This document shows positions 1-7,327 of a DNA stretch of 8,423 bases, one piece after another. Below the pieces are notes generated by a model. That model saw only the letters and a list, made by a program, of their open reading frames with translations. It did no database searches and was not told the origin of the DNA. The position numbers were made by a program, and so were the translations under genes. The DNA is from Pseudomonadota bacterium (GTDB lineage Bacteria > Pseudomonadota > Alphaproteobacteria > Rhizobiales > Xanthobacteraceae), in the NCBI GenBank assembly GCA_023390955.1, contig JAEWBW010000100.1, positions 1 through 8,423 on the forward strand, in the 5' to 3' direction. The number at the start of each line of letters is the position of its first letter. Position 1 is the stretch's first letter.

Positions 1-1269
1 GGCCGGAAGCGCCGCAGCCTTCTCGGAACCGAAGATCCAGAGCGGCTCCGAGCGCGAGCCGCTGAAGCGTGCCGCCATCTCTGCATCGCCGAACGCCAGC
101 GCCATCAGCCCGATCAGATAGCGATGATCGCCGAGCTTCTGTTCGCCGAACGGCAAAGCCCTGGCATCATCAGCATCGCCCCACAGCGGGCTGCTGCCGT
201 CGGCCCGTGAATAGGCGGCGGTGAATTGCGCCATCGCCCGCAGGCGCTGCAAATAGCCATCCGGCACGACCACACCACAGGCCCGCCGAAACAGCGCCGG
301 CCACAGGAACAATTCGAACACCAGCCGGTGATACGGGACCGAAGCCTCGTAATCGACACCGTCGGCAAAGACCTGCTTGTCGATCTCCGCCTGCAGCCCG
401 GTCCAGCCGGCCTCCTGCCAGCGCGCGGCCTCACCGACATTGCCGAAGAAATGACCGGCCATCACCAGGCCTGCGAGATCCGCCGTGTAGTGATTGCCGT
501 TGATATCGGCCTTCTCGATATGCCGCAGCGTGAAGTCGCCGTGCAGGTAAAGGCTCGCCAGAAATTTGGTGCGGAAGGCTTCGTCGCTCCATGCGGCACT
601 GCCGGCAAACACATGGAACAACCAGGTGAAGGTGAACAGGCGGATCGCGGCTTCCATAGTGCACGACCAGTTCACGGTATAGGCGAGTGGATTGCCATCG
701 ATCCACTCTTCCAGCACGTCACGGGCGGCCCGGGCGTGGTCGTCGCCGGCGTCGAGCAGGTAAGCCTGCCCGAGCGGGATCAGCCATTGTAGGCGGGAAA
801 TTTCCCAGGGGACCTTGATGTCGCTGGGACGATCGCGGTTCACATAGTCGATCGAACGCGCAAAACCTCCCGGCCAACCCATTCCCACACGATAGTCGCG
901 CGCCCAGTCGATTGGCCTTGCGAGCCGCACCGGTCCTGTTCCCAGCAGGTCGATGGTCCGCGTGCCGGCGAGACGCGCCGCGTCGACGATCCGCTCGCTT
1001 TCGCCGGGCACGATGCGATCGACGGCGCCGCGATCCATGGCCGATGTCCAGGCCGGATATGGCCGCTTGCGCAGCCGCGTCCACAATTCGTCGGTCGACG
1101 AAGCCTTCGCAAGCGCAAGCAGCCGGCGGCGGTCGAGGCCGCGCTCGCGCACCGGCGCGAGCCAGCGATCGAGCTCGCGCTCGCCCTCCGAGAGGGCGCG
1201 CTCGATCACATAGCGCGGCGATTTCCCGAGAGCTCTTCGGCCGAGACGGACCGCGTCAAGCAACCGCAT
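1..1269 (-). CDS. Heparinase II/III (alginate lyase-like) family protein, 3' end outside window
   Basis: An uninterrupted minus-strand frame gives 423 residues from ATG at 1269 with no stop before the window edge, so the C-terminal part is missing. The visible part matches the alpha/alpha-toroid half of heparinase II/III and alginate lyase-like proteins. An Arg-rich N-terminus (residues 1-50) is followed by an NW-x4-EAAIR segment (200-210), an NGNHY motif (257-261) and DGVDYEAS-x2-YH (303-314). N259, H260 and Y313 fit the Asn/His and Tyr catalytic positions known in this fold. The second catalytic His and the beta-sandwich domain would lie beyond base 1. These enzymes cleave uronic-acid polysaccharides by beta-elimination, and members sit in many exopolysaccharide clusters, often with unproven activity. 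I see no clear signal peptide. The start overlaps the upstream amidotransferase stop by 14 bp and has no obvious Shine-Dalgarno sequence, which suggests translational coupling. The family call is firm; substrate and activity are unknown. Confidence 0.85.
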   Translation of the reverse strand, partial: MRLLDAVRLGRRALGKSPRYVIERALSEGERELDRWLAPVRERGLDRRRLLALAKASSTDELWTRLRKRPYPAWTSAMDRGAVDRIVPGESERIVDAARLAGTRTIDLLGTGPVRLARPIDWARDYRVGMGWPGGFARSIDYVNRDRPSDIKVPWEISRLQWLIPLGQAYLLDAGDDHARAARDVLEEWIDGNPLAYTVNWSCTMEAAIRLFTFTWLFHVFAGSAAWSDEAFRTKFLASLYLHGDFTLRHIEKADINGNHYTADLAGLVMAGHFFGNVGEAARWQEAGWTGLQAEIDKQVFADGVDYEASVPYHRLVFELFLWPALFRRACGVVVPDGYLQRLRAMAQFTAAYSRADGSSPLWGDADDARALPFGEQKLGDHRYLIGLMALAFGDAEMAARFSGSRSEPLWIFGSEKAAALPA

Positions 1270-3298
1270 CGGACAACTGCGAGGTATCGACGGCCTTGCG
1301 ATCGATCCACAAATCGTACCAGGCGGTCAGATTGTAGATCGCCCAGAGATACAGGCTGGTATCGGTGCGTCCCGAGAAATGCCAGTCGAACAGCTTCTCG
1401 ATGTAGCCGACCTTGAGGAAGCCACGACGCAGCAATCCCGACGACAGGATCGACGAGCGAACCGCGCGGCCGAAATCGCTGCGCATCCAGTCGGCCATCG
1501 GCGCGCCGAATCCCATCTTCTTGCGGTAGATGATGTTGTCCGGGATCAGCCCCTCGACGGCCTTCTTCAGCAAATATTTCGGCTCGCCGCCCTTGGTCTT
1601 CCACTCCTCTGGAATGTCCATCGAGAACTCGACCAGCTTGTGATCGAGGAAGGGCACGCGCGCCTCGAGCGACTCGGACATCCCGATCTTGTCGACGCGC
1701 ATCAGCAGCAACTCGGGCAGCCGCAGCCTGAACTCGCTGTGGATCATCCGCGTCAGCGGATCGAGGCTCGGGAATTTCGCATCGAGCGGATCGAGGAAGC
1801 TCCGAACCACGTTGAAGCTGTCCAGCTCCAGATATTCCGGATCGAGCAGCCCGTCGGCGTCGGCGTGCCGGTCCTTCAAGGCGGCAATCGCGGCGGAATC
1901 GACCAGCTGGCTCTTCATGAGGTCCGGAAACACCATCGCACCGGACCAGAAATGCTCGCGGCTGCGCGCCGCGCGATCGATGACGTCGGCATAGACCGGC
2001 AGCTTCGGATGCATCCCGGACAGCAGGCTGGCGGTGCCGGCCGCAAGCCGCTGCGCCGGCTGCGGCAGGTACTTGCGGAACGGCGTCCAGTATTTGTGAT
2101 ACATCTTCAGGTACGACATATAACCCGAATAGCCACAGAACTGTTCGTCCGAGCCTTCGCCAACCTGCACCACCTTCATCCCGTTGTCGTGGGCAAGCTT
2201 GGAGACGAAATAGAGCGGGATGCAGACCCAGTCGGCGATCGGCTCGTCCTGGGAGTGCAGCATCTTCGGCAGATAGTCGATCATGTCCTTCTTCTTGATC
2301 GCTATCTCGTGGTGGTTGGTGCCGAACTGCTTCGCAATCTGGTTGGCGGAATCGAATTCGTTCAGGTGCTGATAGTCGCTGAACCCGATCGTGAAGGTCT
2401 CGACGGGGCGGCTGGAGAACTCGCTCATCAGCGCCACGTTGGTCGAGGAATCGACGCCGCCCGAGAGGAACACACCCATCGGAACGTCCGACATCATGCG
2501 CTTTTCCACGCTGGCGCGGAGCCGGTCGCGAATGCCGCCGACGTAGAAGTCCTCGAGCGCGGCGTCGGACAGGTTCGCCGTTTCGCGCGGGTCGATCCCG
2601 AGCCCTGGCGCCGCGTCCCAATACCGCGAAAAGCTCGTCCGCCCTGAACGGTCGACGGTCGTGTAGCAACCGGCAGGCAGCTTGTAGATGCCGCGCATCA
2701 TCGTCAGCGGCGCCGGTGTCGTCAGGAACGACAGGTAGTGATACATCGCGTAAGCGTCGATCTCCCGCACGAAGTCCGGGTGTTCGACCAGCGCCTTCAT
2801 CTCGGACGCAAAGGCGAAGCTGCCCTTGATGTGCGAGAAATACAGCGGCTTGACGCCGATGCGGTCGCGCGCGAGCGACAGCAGCCCCTTGCGCTCGTCC
2901 CAGATCCCGAAGGCGTAGTCGCCTTCGATTCGCGCGAGCAGGCCGTCGAGCCCCCACTCCTCGTAGCCGTGGACCAGCACCTCGGTGTCGCTGTGGTCGG
3001 TCTGGAACACGTGCCCGCGGGCGACGAGCTCGGGCCGCAGCTTGGCGTGATTGTAGATTTCGCCATTGAAGGTGATGAGCACGGAGCCGTCTTCGTTGCG
3101 CATCGGCTGCGTCGCGGCGACGTTGAGGTCGACGATCGAGAGCCGCCGATGGCCGAGGCCGACCCTACGGTCGGCGGAGACCCAGCCATCGCCGCCATCG
3201 GGTCCACGATGGGCCATCGCGTCGCGCATGCGATCCAACACGGTCCGATCGACCGTGCGGCCACCCTCATAGCCCAGTAGACCTACAATTCCGCACAT
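1256..3298 (-). CDS. asnB: Asparagine synthase-type glutamine-hydrolysing amidotransferase
   Basis: This 680-residue protein has the full two-domain layout of class B asparagine synthetases. The N-terminal class II glutaminase begins MCGIVG, so Cys2 becomes the N-terminal nucleophile, which fixes the start. It also has RGPD (31-34), GHRRLSIVDL (49-58) and NGEIYN (78-83). The synthetase domain has the ATP pyrophosphatase loop SGGVDSS (279-285), a GEGSDEQFCGY loop (380-390) and a typical C-terminal segment with PFLDHKLVEFSMD and KKMGFGAP. The enzyme takes ammonia from glutamine and amidates an ATP-activated carboxylate in the cytoplasm. Family members in O-antigen clusters, such as WbpS, are linked to amidation of uronic-acid sugars; that role here is inferred from context. 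The usual loop is close to GEGADELFGGY, so Gln386 and Cys388 are departures. An AGGGGA Shine-Dalgarno sequence (3309-3314) lies 10 nt before the ATG. Free asparagine synthesis cannot be ruled out. Confidence 0.93.
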   Translation of the reverse strand: MCGIVGLLGYEGGRTVDRTVLDRMRDAMAHRGPDGGDGWVSADRRVGLGHRRLSIVDLNVAATQPMRNEDGSVLITFNGEIYNHAKLRPELVARGHVFQTDHSDTEVLVHGYEEWGLDGLLARIEGDYAFGIWDERKGLLSLARDRIGVKPLYFSHIKGSFAFASEMKALVEHPDFVREIDAYAMYHYLSFLTTPAPLTMMRGIYKLPAGCYTTVDRSGRTSFSRYWDAAPGLGIDPRETANLSDAALEDFYVGGIRDRLRASVEKRMMSDVPMGVFLSGGVDSSTNVALMSEFSSRPVETFTIGFSDYQHLNEFDSANQIAKQFGTNHHEIAIKKKDMIDYLPKMLHSQDEPIADWVCIPLYFVSKLAHDNGMKVVQVGEGSDEQFCGYSGYMSYLKMYHKYWTPFRKYLPQPAQRLAAGTASLLSGMHPKLPVYADVIDRAARSREHFWSGAMVFPDLMKSQLVDSAAIAALKDRHADADGLLDPEYLELDSFNVVRSFLDPLDAKFPSLDPLTRMIHSEFRLRLPELLLMRVDKIGMSESLEARVPFLDHKLVEFSMDIPEEWKTKGGEPKYLLKKAVEGLIPDNIIYRKKMGFGAPMADWMRSDFGRAVRSSILSSGLLRRGFLKVGYIEKLFDWHFSGRTDTSLYLWAIYNLTAWYDLWIDRKAVDTSQLSDAVA

Positions 3299-3308
3299 TC
3301 AGAACGAT

Positions 3309-3314
3309 TCCCCT
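3309..3314 (-). promoter_or_regulatory. Ribosome binding site of the asnB-like gene
   Basis: Reading on the minus strand, AGGGGA lies 10 nt before the ATG at 3298, within the 31-bp gap after the glycosyltransferase stop. It supports this start, as does the Cys required at residue 2. The gap is too short for an obvious promoter or terminator, so co-transcription with the upstream glycosyltransferase is likely. Confidence 0.6.
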
Positions 3315-3329
3315 GTCATGGAGACGAGA

Positions 3330-5063
3330 TCATGCAACGTCGCGATCCGGCCGGCGGGAAAGCAGGCCGTTGCGGGCCATGGCGGCAAGAATAGCATCAA
3401 CATGCCGGGTCCAGGTATAGCGATTCAAGACCTCGGTTCGGGCTGCTTTTGCCAGCTTCGCCGCCGCCGGCTTGTCCTCCACGGCGCGCCTGAGCGTGTC
3501 CTTGAAGCCCTGCGGGTCGCCGGGCTCGTACAGGAAGCCGCAGGCCTCGCCTGCACCGGGCGGCATGACGCCTAGCCGGGTCGCGCCGCGTCCGGCGACC
3601 ACGTCCCCGATCTGGGCAAGGGCGGCGGCAACGATGGGTTTCTCCATCGCCATATACTCAAACAGCTTGGTTGGCGAACCGAAAAAGCCCGAGCCGTCGG
3701 GGTTCGGAACGTGCGGCGAGAGCAGGATGTCCGCGCAAGCCAAGTACTTGGCCGCGTCCGGCTGCGGCACGAGGCCGGTCAGCGTGACAAAAGGTGAGAC
3801 CTCCGGTGATCCGACCAGCTCGCGCACCTGAGCCATCTTCAATCCGTCGCCGACAAGCATGAAATGCAGCTTGCTGCGCTTCAGCCATTCGGCATTGTCG
3901 CGCATGAGATCCCGGATGCATTCCGCAAGGAAGTCGACGCCGTGCCACTGCCCGAACGTCCCGATGAATCCGGCGACGAGCGCTTCTTCGGGAATACCGT
4001 TCTGTCGCCTGAGCGCGGCGAGTTCGTCCCGGGAGAATCTCGTGGAATCGAACACGGCCGGATCGACACAGTTCGGATAGACCACGATCCTGTTCGCCGG
4101 AATCCCGCGCCGCTGCAGATCGTGCCCAAGCTCGTCCGACACGGTCACGATCAGATCCGCGGCTTGCAGCGCGATCTCCTCGGTCTTCACCGCAGCATCG
4201 TGCAGGACAAGCCGGTCACCCCAATGTTGGGACACCCAGACTTCCGATCCGTTGAATTCGACGACGACGGGGACATTGATCTTGCGTCCCAGCTGAGGCC
4301 CCGCGAAGTTATGCAGCGAGAAACGCTGATAGATGAAGGACCACGGGTTGGCCTTGTGCAACGGGACGATCTTGTCCTCGATGGCTTCCACATAGCTGTA
4401 GTAATTCAGCTCGGAGGGATATGCGAGCAGCGTCTTCGGGTGTTGCTTCAGCCAGCGCGCGCCATCACGGCGCAACGGCAGCGGCTTGAGACTGGCGTAA
4501 TCCACCTCGAACGAATGATCGAGAAACCCGCCGATCACGCCCGCGGTGTGGCCGATCGAGCCGCCGACCGGCGCACCCAGGGAAATATTGGCGTCGACAT
4601 AGAGAATGCGGGACCCCTGGCTCGGTGCGACCTGCCGCGGCATCGTCGCCGACGCCAACGTCGCGCCATCGCGCATTTGCCGCGCGAGCGCACGCCGCGA
4701 GCCACGCGTGTCGAGCGCCAGCCGCATCAGATTGCGTGCGCCGCTGACGCGCCCGATCGGCTCGATCTGCAAATCGGGCCAGGCGACCGCGAGCGAGCCT
4801 GCGCGGGTGAGCGCCGCGGCGATCGACAGCGGCGCAATCAGCGGCTTGGCGACCTCGGTTTCCAGCGCAATGACGAGCTTGTCCGTCCTGATGTTGCGCA
4901 ACTCCCGGACTGCCGCGACCGGGGGCAGCTTGCGCAAGCGCGCCGCATCGTAAAAGCTGTCGATCGGACCACAGGCCTTCGCGATCTGCTCTGCAAACGA
5001 CTTGGTGACGGGATAGAAGCTCATCACGACGAGCTTGGCTCTTGCAGACGTGTCTGAAAGCAT
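3330..5063 (-). CDS. Family 4-type glycosyltransferase with N-terminal extension
   Basis: From ATG at 5063 the protein has 577 residues. Residues about 151-560 form a GT-B fold glycosyltransferase: a Gly-rich N-terminal loop GGSIGHTAGVIGGF (167-180), VVVEFNGSEVWVSQHWG (266-282), VYPNCVDPAVF (328-338), GFIGTFGQWHGVDFLAE (365-381), VGDGLK (404-409) and FGSPTKLFEYMAMEKPIVA (461-479). E469 fits the C-terminal nucleotide-sugar-binding Glu of GT4 enzymes. It probably transfers a sugar from a nucleotide donor to a lipid-linked repeat unit at the inner membrane; donor and acceptor are unknown. Residues about 10-105 precede the catalytic core and look like a separate alpha/beta domain that I cannot name. 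A longer frame from GTG at 5174 exists, but its 37 extra residues are low in hydrophobicity and look non-coding. MSFYPVT at residue 14 is another possible start. No strong Shine-Dalgarno sequence marks any of them. It is the first gene of the leftward unit. Confidence 0.88.
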   Translation of the reverse strand: MLSDTSARAKLVVMSFYPVTKSFAEQIAKACGPIDSFYDAARLRKLPPVAAVRELRNIRTDKLVIALETEVAKPLIAPLSIAAALTRAGSLAVAWPDLQIEPIGRVSGARNLMRLALDTRGSRRALARQMRDGATLASATMPRQVAPSQGSRILYVDANISLGAPVGGSIGHTAGVIGGFLDHSFEVDYASLKPLPLRRDGARWLKQHPKTLLAYPSELNYYSYVEAIEDKIVPLHKANPWSFIYQRFSLHNFAGPQLGRKINVPVVVEFNGSEVWVSQHWGDRLVLHDAAVKTEEIALQAADLIVTVSDELGHDLQRRGIPANRIVVYPNCVDPAVFDSTRFSRDELAALRRQNGIPEEALVAGFIGTFGQWHGVDFLAECIRDLMRDNAEWLKRSKLHFMLVGDGLKMAQVRELVGSPEVSPFVTLTGLVPQPDAAKYLACADILLSPHVPNPDGSGFFGSPTKLFEYMAMEKPIVAAALAQIGDVVAGRGATRLGVMPPGAGEACGFLYEPGDPQGFKDTLRRAVEDKPAAAKLAKAARTEVLNRYTWTRHVDAILAAMARNGLLSRRPDRDVA

Positions 5064-5109
5064 ATCTGGTTGGCTGGTTGGAGATATCGGGTAGCCTATA
5101 CTCGGAATA

Positions 5110-5120
5110 TCCGGCCCGGA
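5110..5120. repeat. Short palindrome in divergent region
   Basis: TCCGG-C-CCGGA is an inverted repeat with 5-nt arms and a one-base centre, about 50 bp upstream of the glycosyltransferase start. It is GC-rich and short enough to occur by chance. A role as a half-site operator is only a possibility. Confidence 0.25.
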
Positions 5121-5329
5121 CCAGCTACCCGTTTCGCCCCGATCCGCTCGTCTCCATCGGCGCTCATAGCCCACATGGAACCCGCCGAAGTCCTGTGAAT
5201 CTGCCCCGTCCTCAGGTCTCGCCGTCTGATACTCGTCCAGGCACGGGAAGTGAAGTGCTCATCGATGCGATTTTCGGCGCCAAGGGGCATTATGGTCGCA
5301 AAATGTCTGTAGAAATTCGACTTGCCCCG

Positions 5330-5341
5330 ACCAGGCCTGGT
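5330..5341. repeat. Perfect 12-bp palindrome, possible operator
   Basis: ACCAGGCCTGGT is a perfect palindrome about 88 bp upstream of the GTG start of the rightward membrane-protein unit. It would fall inside the spacer of the weak TTGCCC candidate promoter, and GAAATT occurs on both sides (5312-5317 and 5342-5347). A dimeric regulator could bind there, but I recognise no known operator, and chance occurrence in GC-rich DNA is a real alternative. Confidence 0.35.
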
Positions 5342-5428
5342 GAAATTGATGTCCTGCCAAGCTATGCCGTCCGGATGTCCGCCAAAGATGGTCGTTCCTC
5401 CAACTGACTTTGTGAGAGCTGCTTCGAA

Positions 5429-7231
5429 GTGACCGAATCCGTCGACGCCCCCAAGAGTGACTTGACTGCCGATCCAGCGAAGGCGCCATCCATCACCGGC
5501 GCGGCCCTCCTCAGGGAGACCGCCCCTTTTCTGCTCCTGCTGTTCGTTCTGGGTGTCTGGCAACACATCAGTTTTTCTTACTCGGTTGGCGAACTGGCCT
5601 TCTTCAAGAATGGTTATGACGAAGACACCTATTTCCTGAATCCGTTCGGGCTTGCCGGATGGCGGCCCGACCGCGTGCTTTCGGGCACGGTCGCCACGGT
5701 GCTCATCGCGCTCTCCAACGGCTCGTACAACATCCCGTTCATGGTTTTCGATGCGATCTTCCCGCCTCTGATCTTCGCTGCGGCCTATTTTGCGGGGAGC
5801 ACGCTGTTCCGGGACAGACCTGCGCGCGCACTCTTTGCGCTTGCCTTGATGTTTTCTTCAGATCTCTTTTCCCTCGGAAGCGTCGCGTCCTTTCCCGGCC
5901 CGTTTCCGACCCTCGCCCAATTCGCCCGCATCGTGGGTGAAGCTCACGTTCCGCCGATCGAAACGTCATACCTGTCGATCTATCGTTCCCCTGAGCCTCA
6001 GGCAGCCTTCTTCATTGGCTACGTCTTTATCGGCCTACTTCTCCAGATCTCGTTGGGACGCGGCGTCTTCGGCAGCAAGGCACGCACAGTCGGCCTGATC
6101 GCCGTCCAACTCCTGATGCTGTGCTGTTACGCGATCGTCTCCTATCCGCTGCTGCTCATCGAGGGGGCTATTGCAGTGCTCTTGCTCATCGAGGGGCGGC
6201 GCCGCGAGGCCTTTCTGCTCGCCGGTCTCTGCGCGCTGTCCATCGCTGCAATGGTGATCTCGGCAAGAATGACATTGGGGCCTTCGACGACTGCAATCTT
6301 CGCCAGCCGCGTCCCCGTCATTGCAGTGAGCACCGTTCTGGCGCTCGCCCTCGCGATAACGATCTCGATATTCTTTCTTCGAGACCGCAAGATCAGGCCG
6401 CAACTCGCCGTCGCCATGGCATTCGCATTGATGCCGCTCGCGCTCACAAATCAGCAAATCCTGACCGGAGCGATGATCAGCGTGAAAGACTGGGAACGCT
6501 CGATCAACCTGGCTTTTGTCGTCGTATCAGCCGGAATACTCCTGTCCACGCTGAACTGGCGGCTACGCGGATCGCAATGGGCCATTGGCGCCACGATCAT
6601 TCTGGTCGCCGCTTTCGTTTCCGTGGCGTCGGTGCGGACCTATCGGATGTGGTTGCCCGACAATCAGAAATCGCTCGCAATTGCGCGAGCCATCCAGGCA
6701 GCACAATCCGATCTCGGCAAGGACGTTCGGTGGGTGCTCTATCAGCCGGAATATGCCCCGTGGGTCGAAGCGAGGCTGAGACCACAGCCCGGGCACAAGT
6801 TTAACCCGCTCATTGACTATACCGAAACGTTCAAGAGCGCCCCTTCTCCAACGTCGGGCTTCTCGCCCTCGCACCTGTCGGCCTCACTGTTCGAGTTCTG
6901 GCGCCAAACGGCCGTCTCGCCGGAGGCCGCCAGGAACATCCTCGTCGCTGAAGCACGCGCACGATCCGGCTATTATTCGGCCTTTCTGTTCAGTGTCTGC
7001 GAATACTGGTCACCATGTACGGACGGCCGCCACGTTCAAACGGACAAGATTATGGCCGCGACCCCCTCCGTCGTGGATGCCTACGCTGCATATCTGGGAA
7101 CGCCGCAACCGCCGACCAAACTCGCTTTCGTGGGTTTGGATCTGAAAAGTCCTGCGAACAGCATACTGATTGGAACAGGACAAGTGGGCAACTTCCTCGC
7201 CAGCGCCGTGGTGCGGAATCCGGACCGTTAG
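5429..7231 (+). CDS. Polytopic membrane protein, GT-C glycosyltransferase-like layout
   Basis: This 600-residue protein begins with GTG. A weak GAGAG lies about 12 nt upstream, and the preferred start leaves a polar leader of roughly 30 residues. About 11 hydrophobic segments follow, roughly at 31-49, 82-99, 104-122, 132-150, 190-208, 219-237, 240-256, 260-278, 293-317, 325-345, 358-376 and 383-402 (some may be re-entrant). A soluble tail of nearly 200 residues closes the protein. The first extracytoplasmic loop carries NGYDEDTYFLNPF (61-73); acidic residues there are typical of GT-C enzymes, which use polyprenyl-phosphate sugars on the periplasmic face. NQQILTG (341-347) followed by KDWERSIN resembles patterns I recall from uncharacterised bacterial membrane proteins of this type. 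Cys524 and Cys530 in the tail could form a disulfide. The location next to a Wzy-like gene suggests a polysaccharide role. The GT-C assignment is inference; no specific family is recognised. Confidence 0.75.
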   Translation: MTESVDAPKSDLTADPAKAPSITGAALLRETAPFLLLLFVLGVWQHISFSYSVGELAFFKNGYDEDTYFLNPFGLAGWRPDRVLSGTVATVLIALSNGSYNIPFMVFDAIFPPLIFAAAYFAGSTLFRDRPARALFALALMFSSDLFSLGSVASFPGPFPTLAQFARIVGEAHVPPIETSYLSIYRSPEPQAAFFIGYVFIGLLLQISLGRGVFGSKARTVGLIAVQLLMLCCYAIVSYPLLLIEGAIAVLLLIEGRRREAFLLAGLCALSIAAMVISARMTLGPSTTAIFASRVPVIAVSTVLALALAITISIFFLRDRKIRPQLAVAMAFALMPLALTNQQILTGAMISVKDWERSINLAFVVVSAGILLSTLNWRLRGSQWAIGATIILVAAFVSVASVRTYRMWLPDNQKSLAIARAIQAAQSDLGKDVRWVLYQPEYAPWVEARLRPQPGHKFNPLIDYTETFKSAPSPTSGFSPSHLSASLFEFWRQTAVSPEAARNILVAEARARSGYYSAFLFSVCEYWSPCTDGRHVQTDKIMAATPSVVDAYAAYLGTPQPPTKLAFVGLDLKSPANSILIGTGQVGNFLASAVVRNPDR

Positions 7232-7327
7232 CATCCCGCTTCAGGGCACAGGAGCACTTGCGTTGAGATTTGCTCGTTCGCAGAATAGCTCGCTCATTCC
7301 GACCGCCACGGCACGGCATCAAGAGCA

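Larger units (their letters stand above)
5064..5428. promoter_or_regulatory. Divergent intergenic region with presumed promoters of both units
   Basis: This gap of about 365 bp separates the leftward glycosyltransferase unit from the rightward membrane-protein unit, so promoters for both are expected here. I find no convincing sigma-70 pair. A weak candidate for the rightward unit is TTGCCC at 5322-5327 with a poor AT-rich element near 5345-5350. Two small perfect palindromes are present, at 5110-5120 and 5330-5341. An open plus-strand frame of 121 codons crosses the gap, but it overlaps the start of the glycosyltransferase gene and its composition is not protein-like, so I do not annotate it. 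Confidence 0.45.

Noticed and set aside
226..792. Plus-strand open frame of 188 codons at the left side
   Set aside because: It is antisense to the heparinase-like gene, whose frame stays open across the whole stretch and carries family motifs.
1379..2647. Plus-strand open frame of 422 codons antisense to the asnB-like gene
   Set aside because: Long antisense frames are expected opposite GC-rich coding sequence. The translation is charged and low in structure, with no family motif.
1206..2957. Minus-strand open frame of 583 codons
   Set aside because: It lies on the same strand as the asnB-like gene in another frame. Its translation is rich in Arg, Ala and Gly with no recognisable motif, while the overlapping frame has complete amidotransferase motifs.
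3864..5057. Plus-strand open frame of 397 codons antisense to the glycosyltransferase
   Set aside because: It is a shadow of the glycosyltransferase codon pattern. It is rich in Arg and Asp and has no recognisable domain.
5080..5110. Imperfect GATAT/ATATC inverted repeat near the glycosyltransferase start
   Set aside because: The arms are only about five bases, with a long interrupted loop and no match to a known operator.
5042..5407. Plus-strand open frame of 121 codons in the divergent gap
   Set aside because: It overlaps the glycosyltransferase start, lacks a clear ribosome binding site, and its Pro/Arg/Ser-rich translation shows no domain.
7232..7327. Possible terminator between the two plus-strand membrane-protein genes
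   Set aside because: I see no stable GC hairpin followed by a T-run in these 96 bp, so nothing supports a transcription stop.
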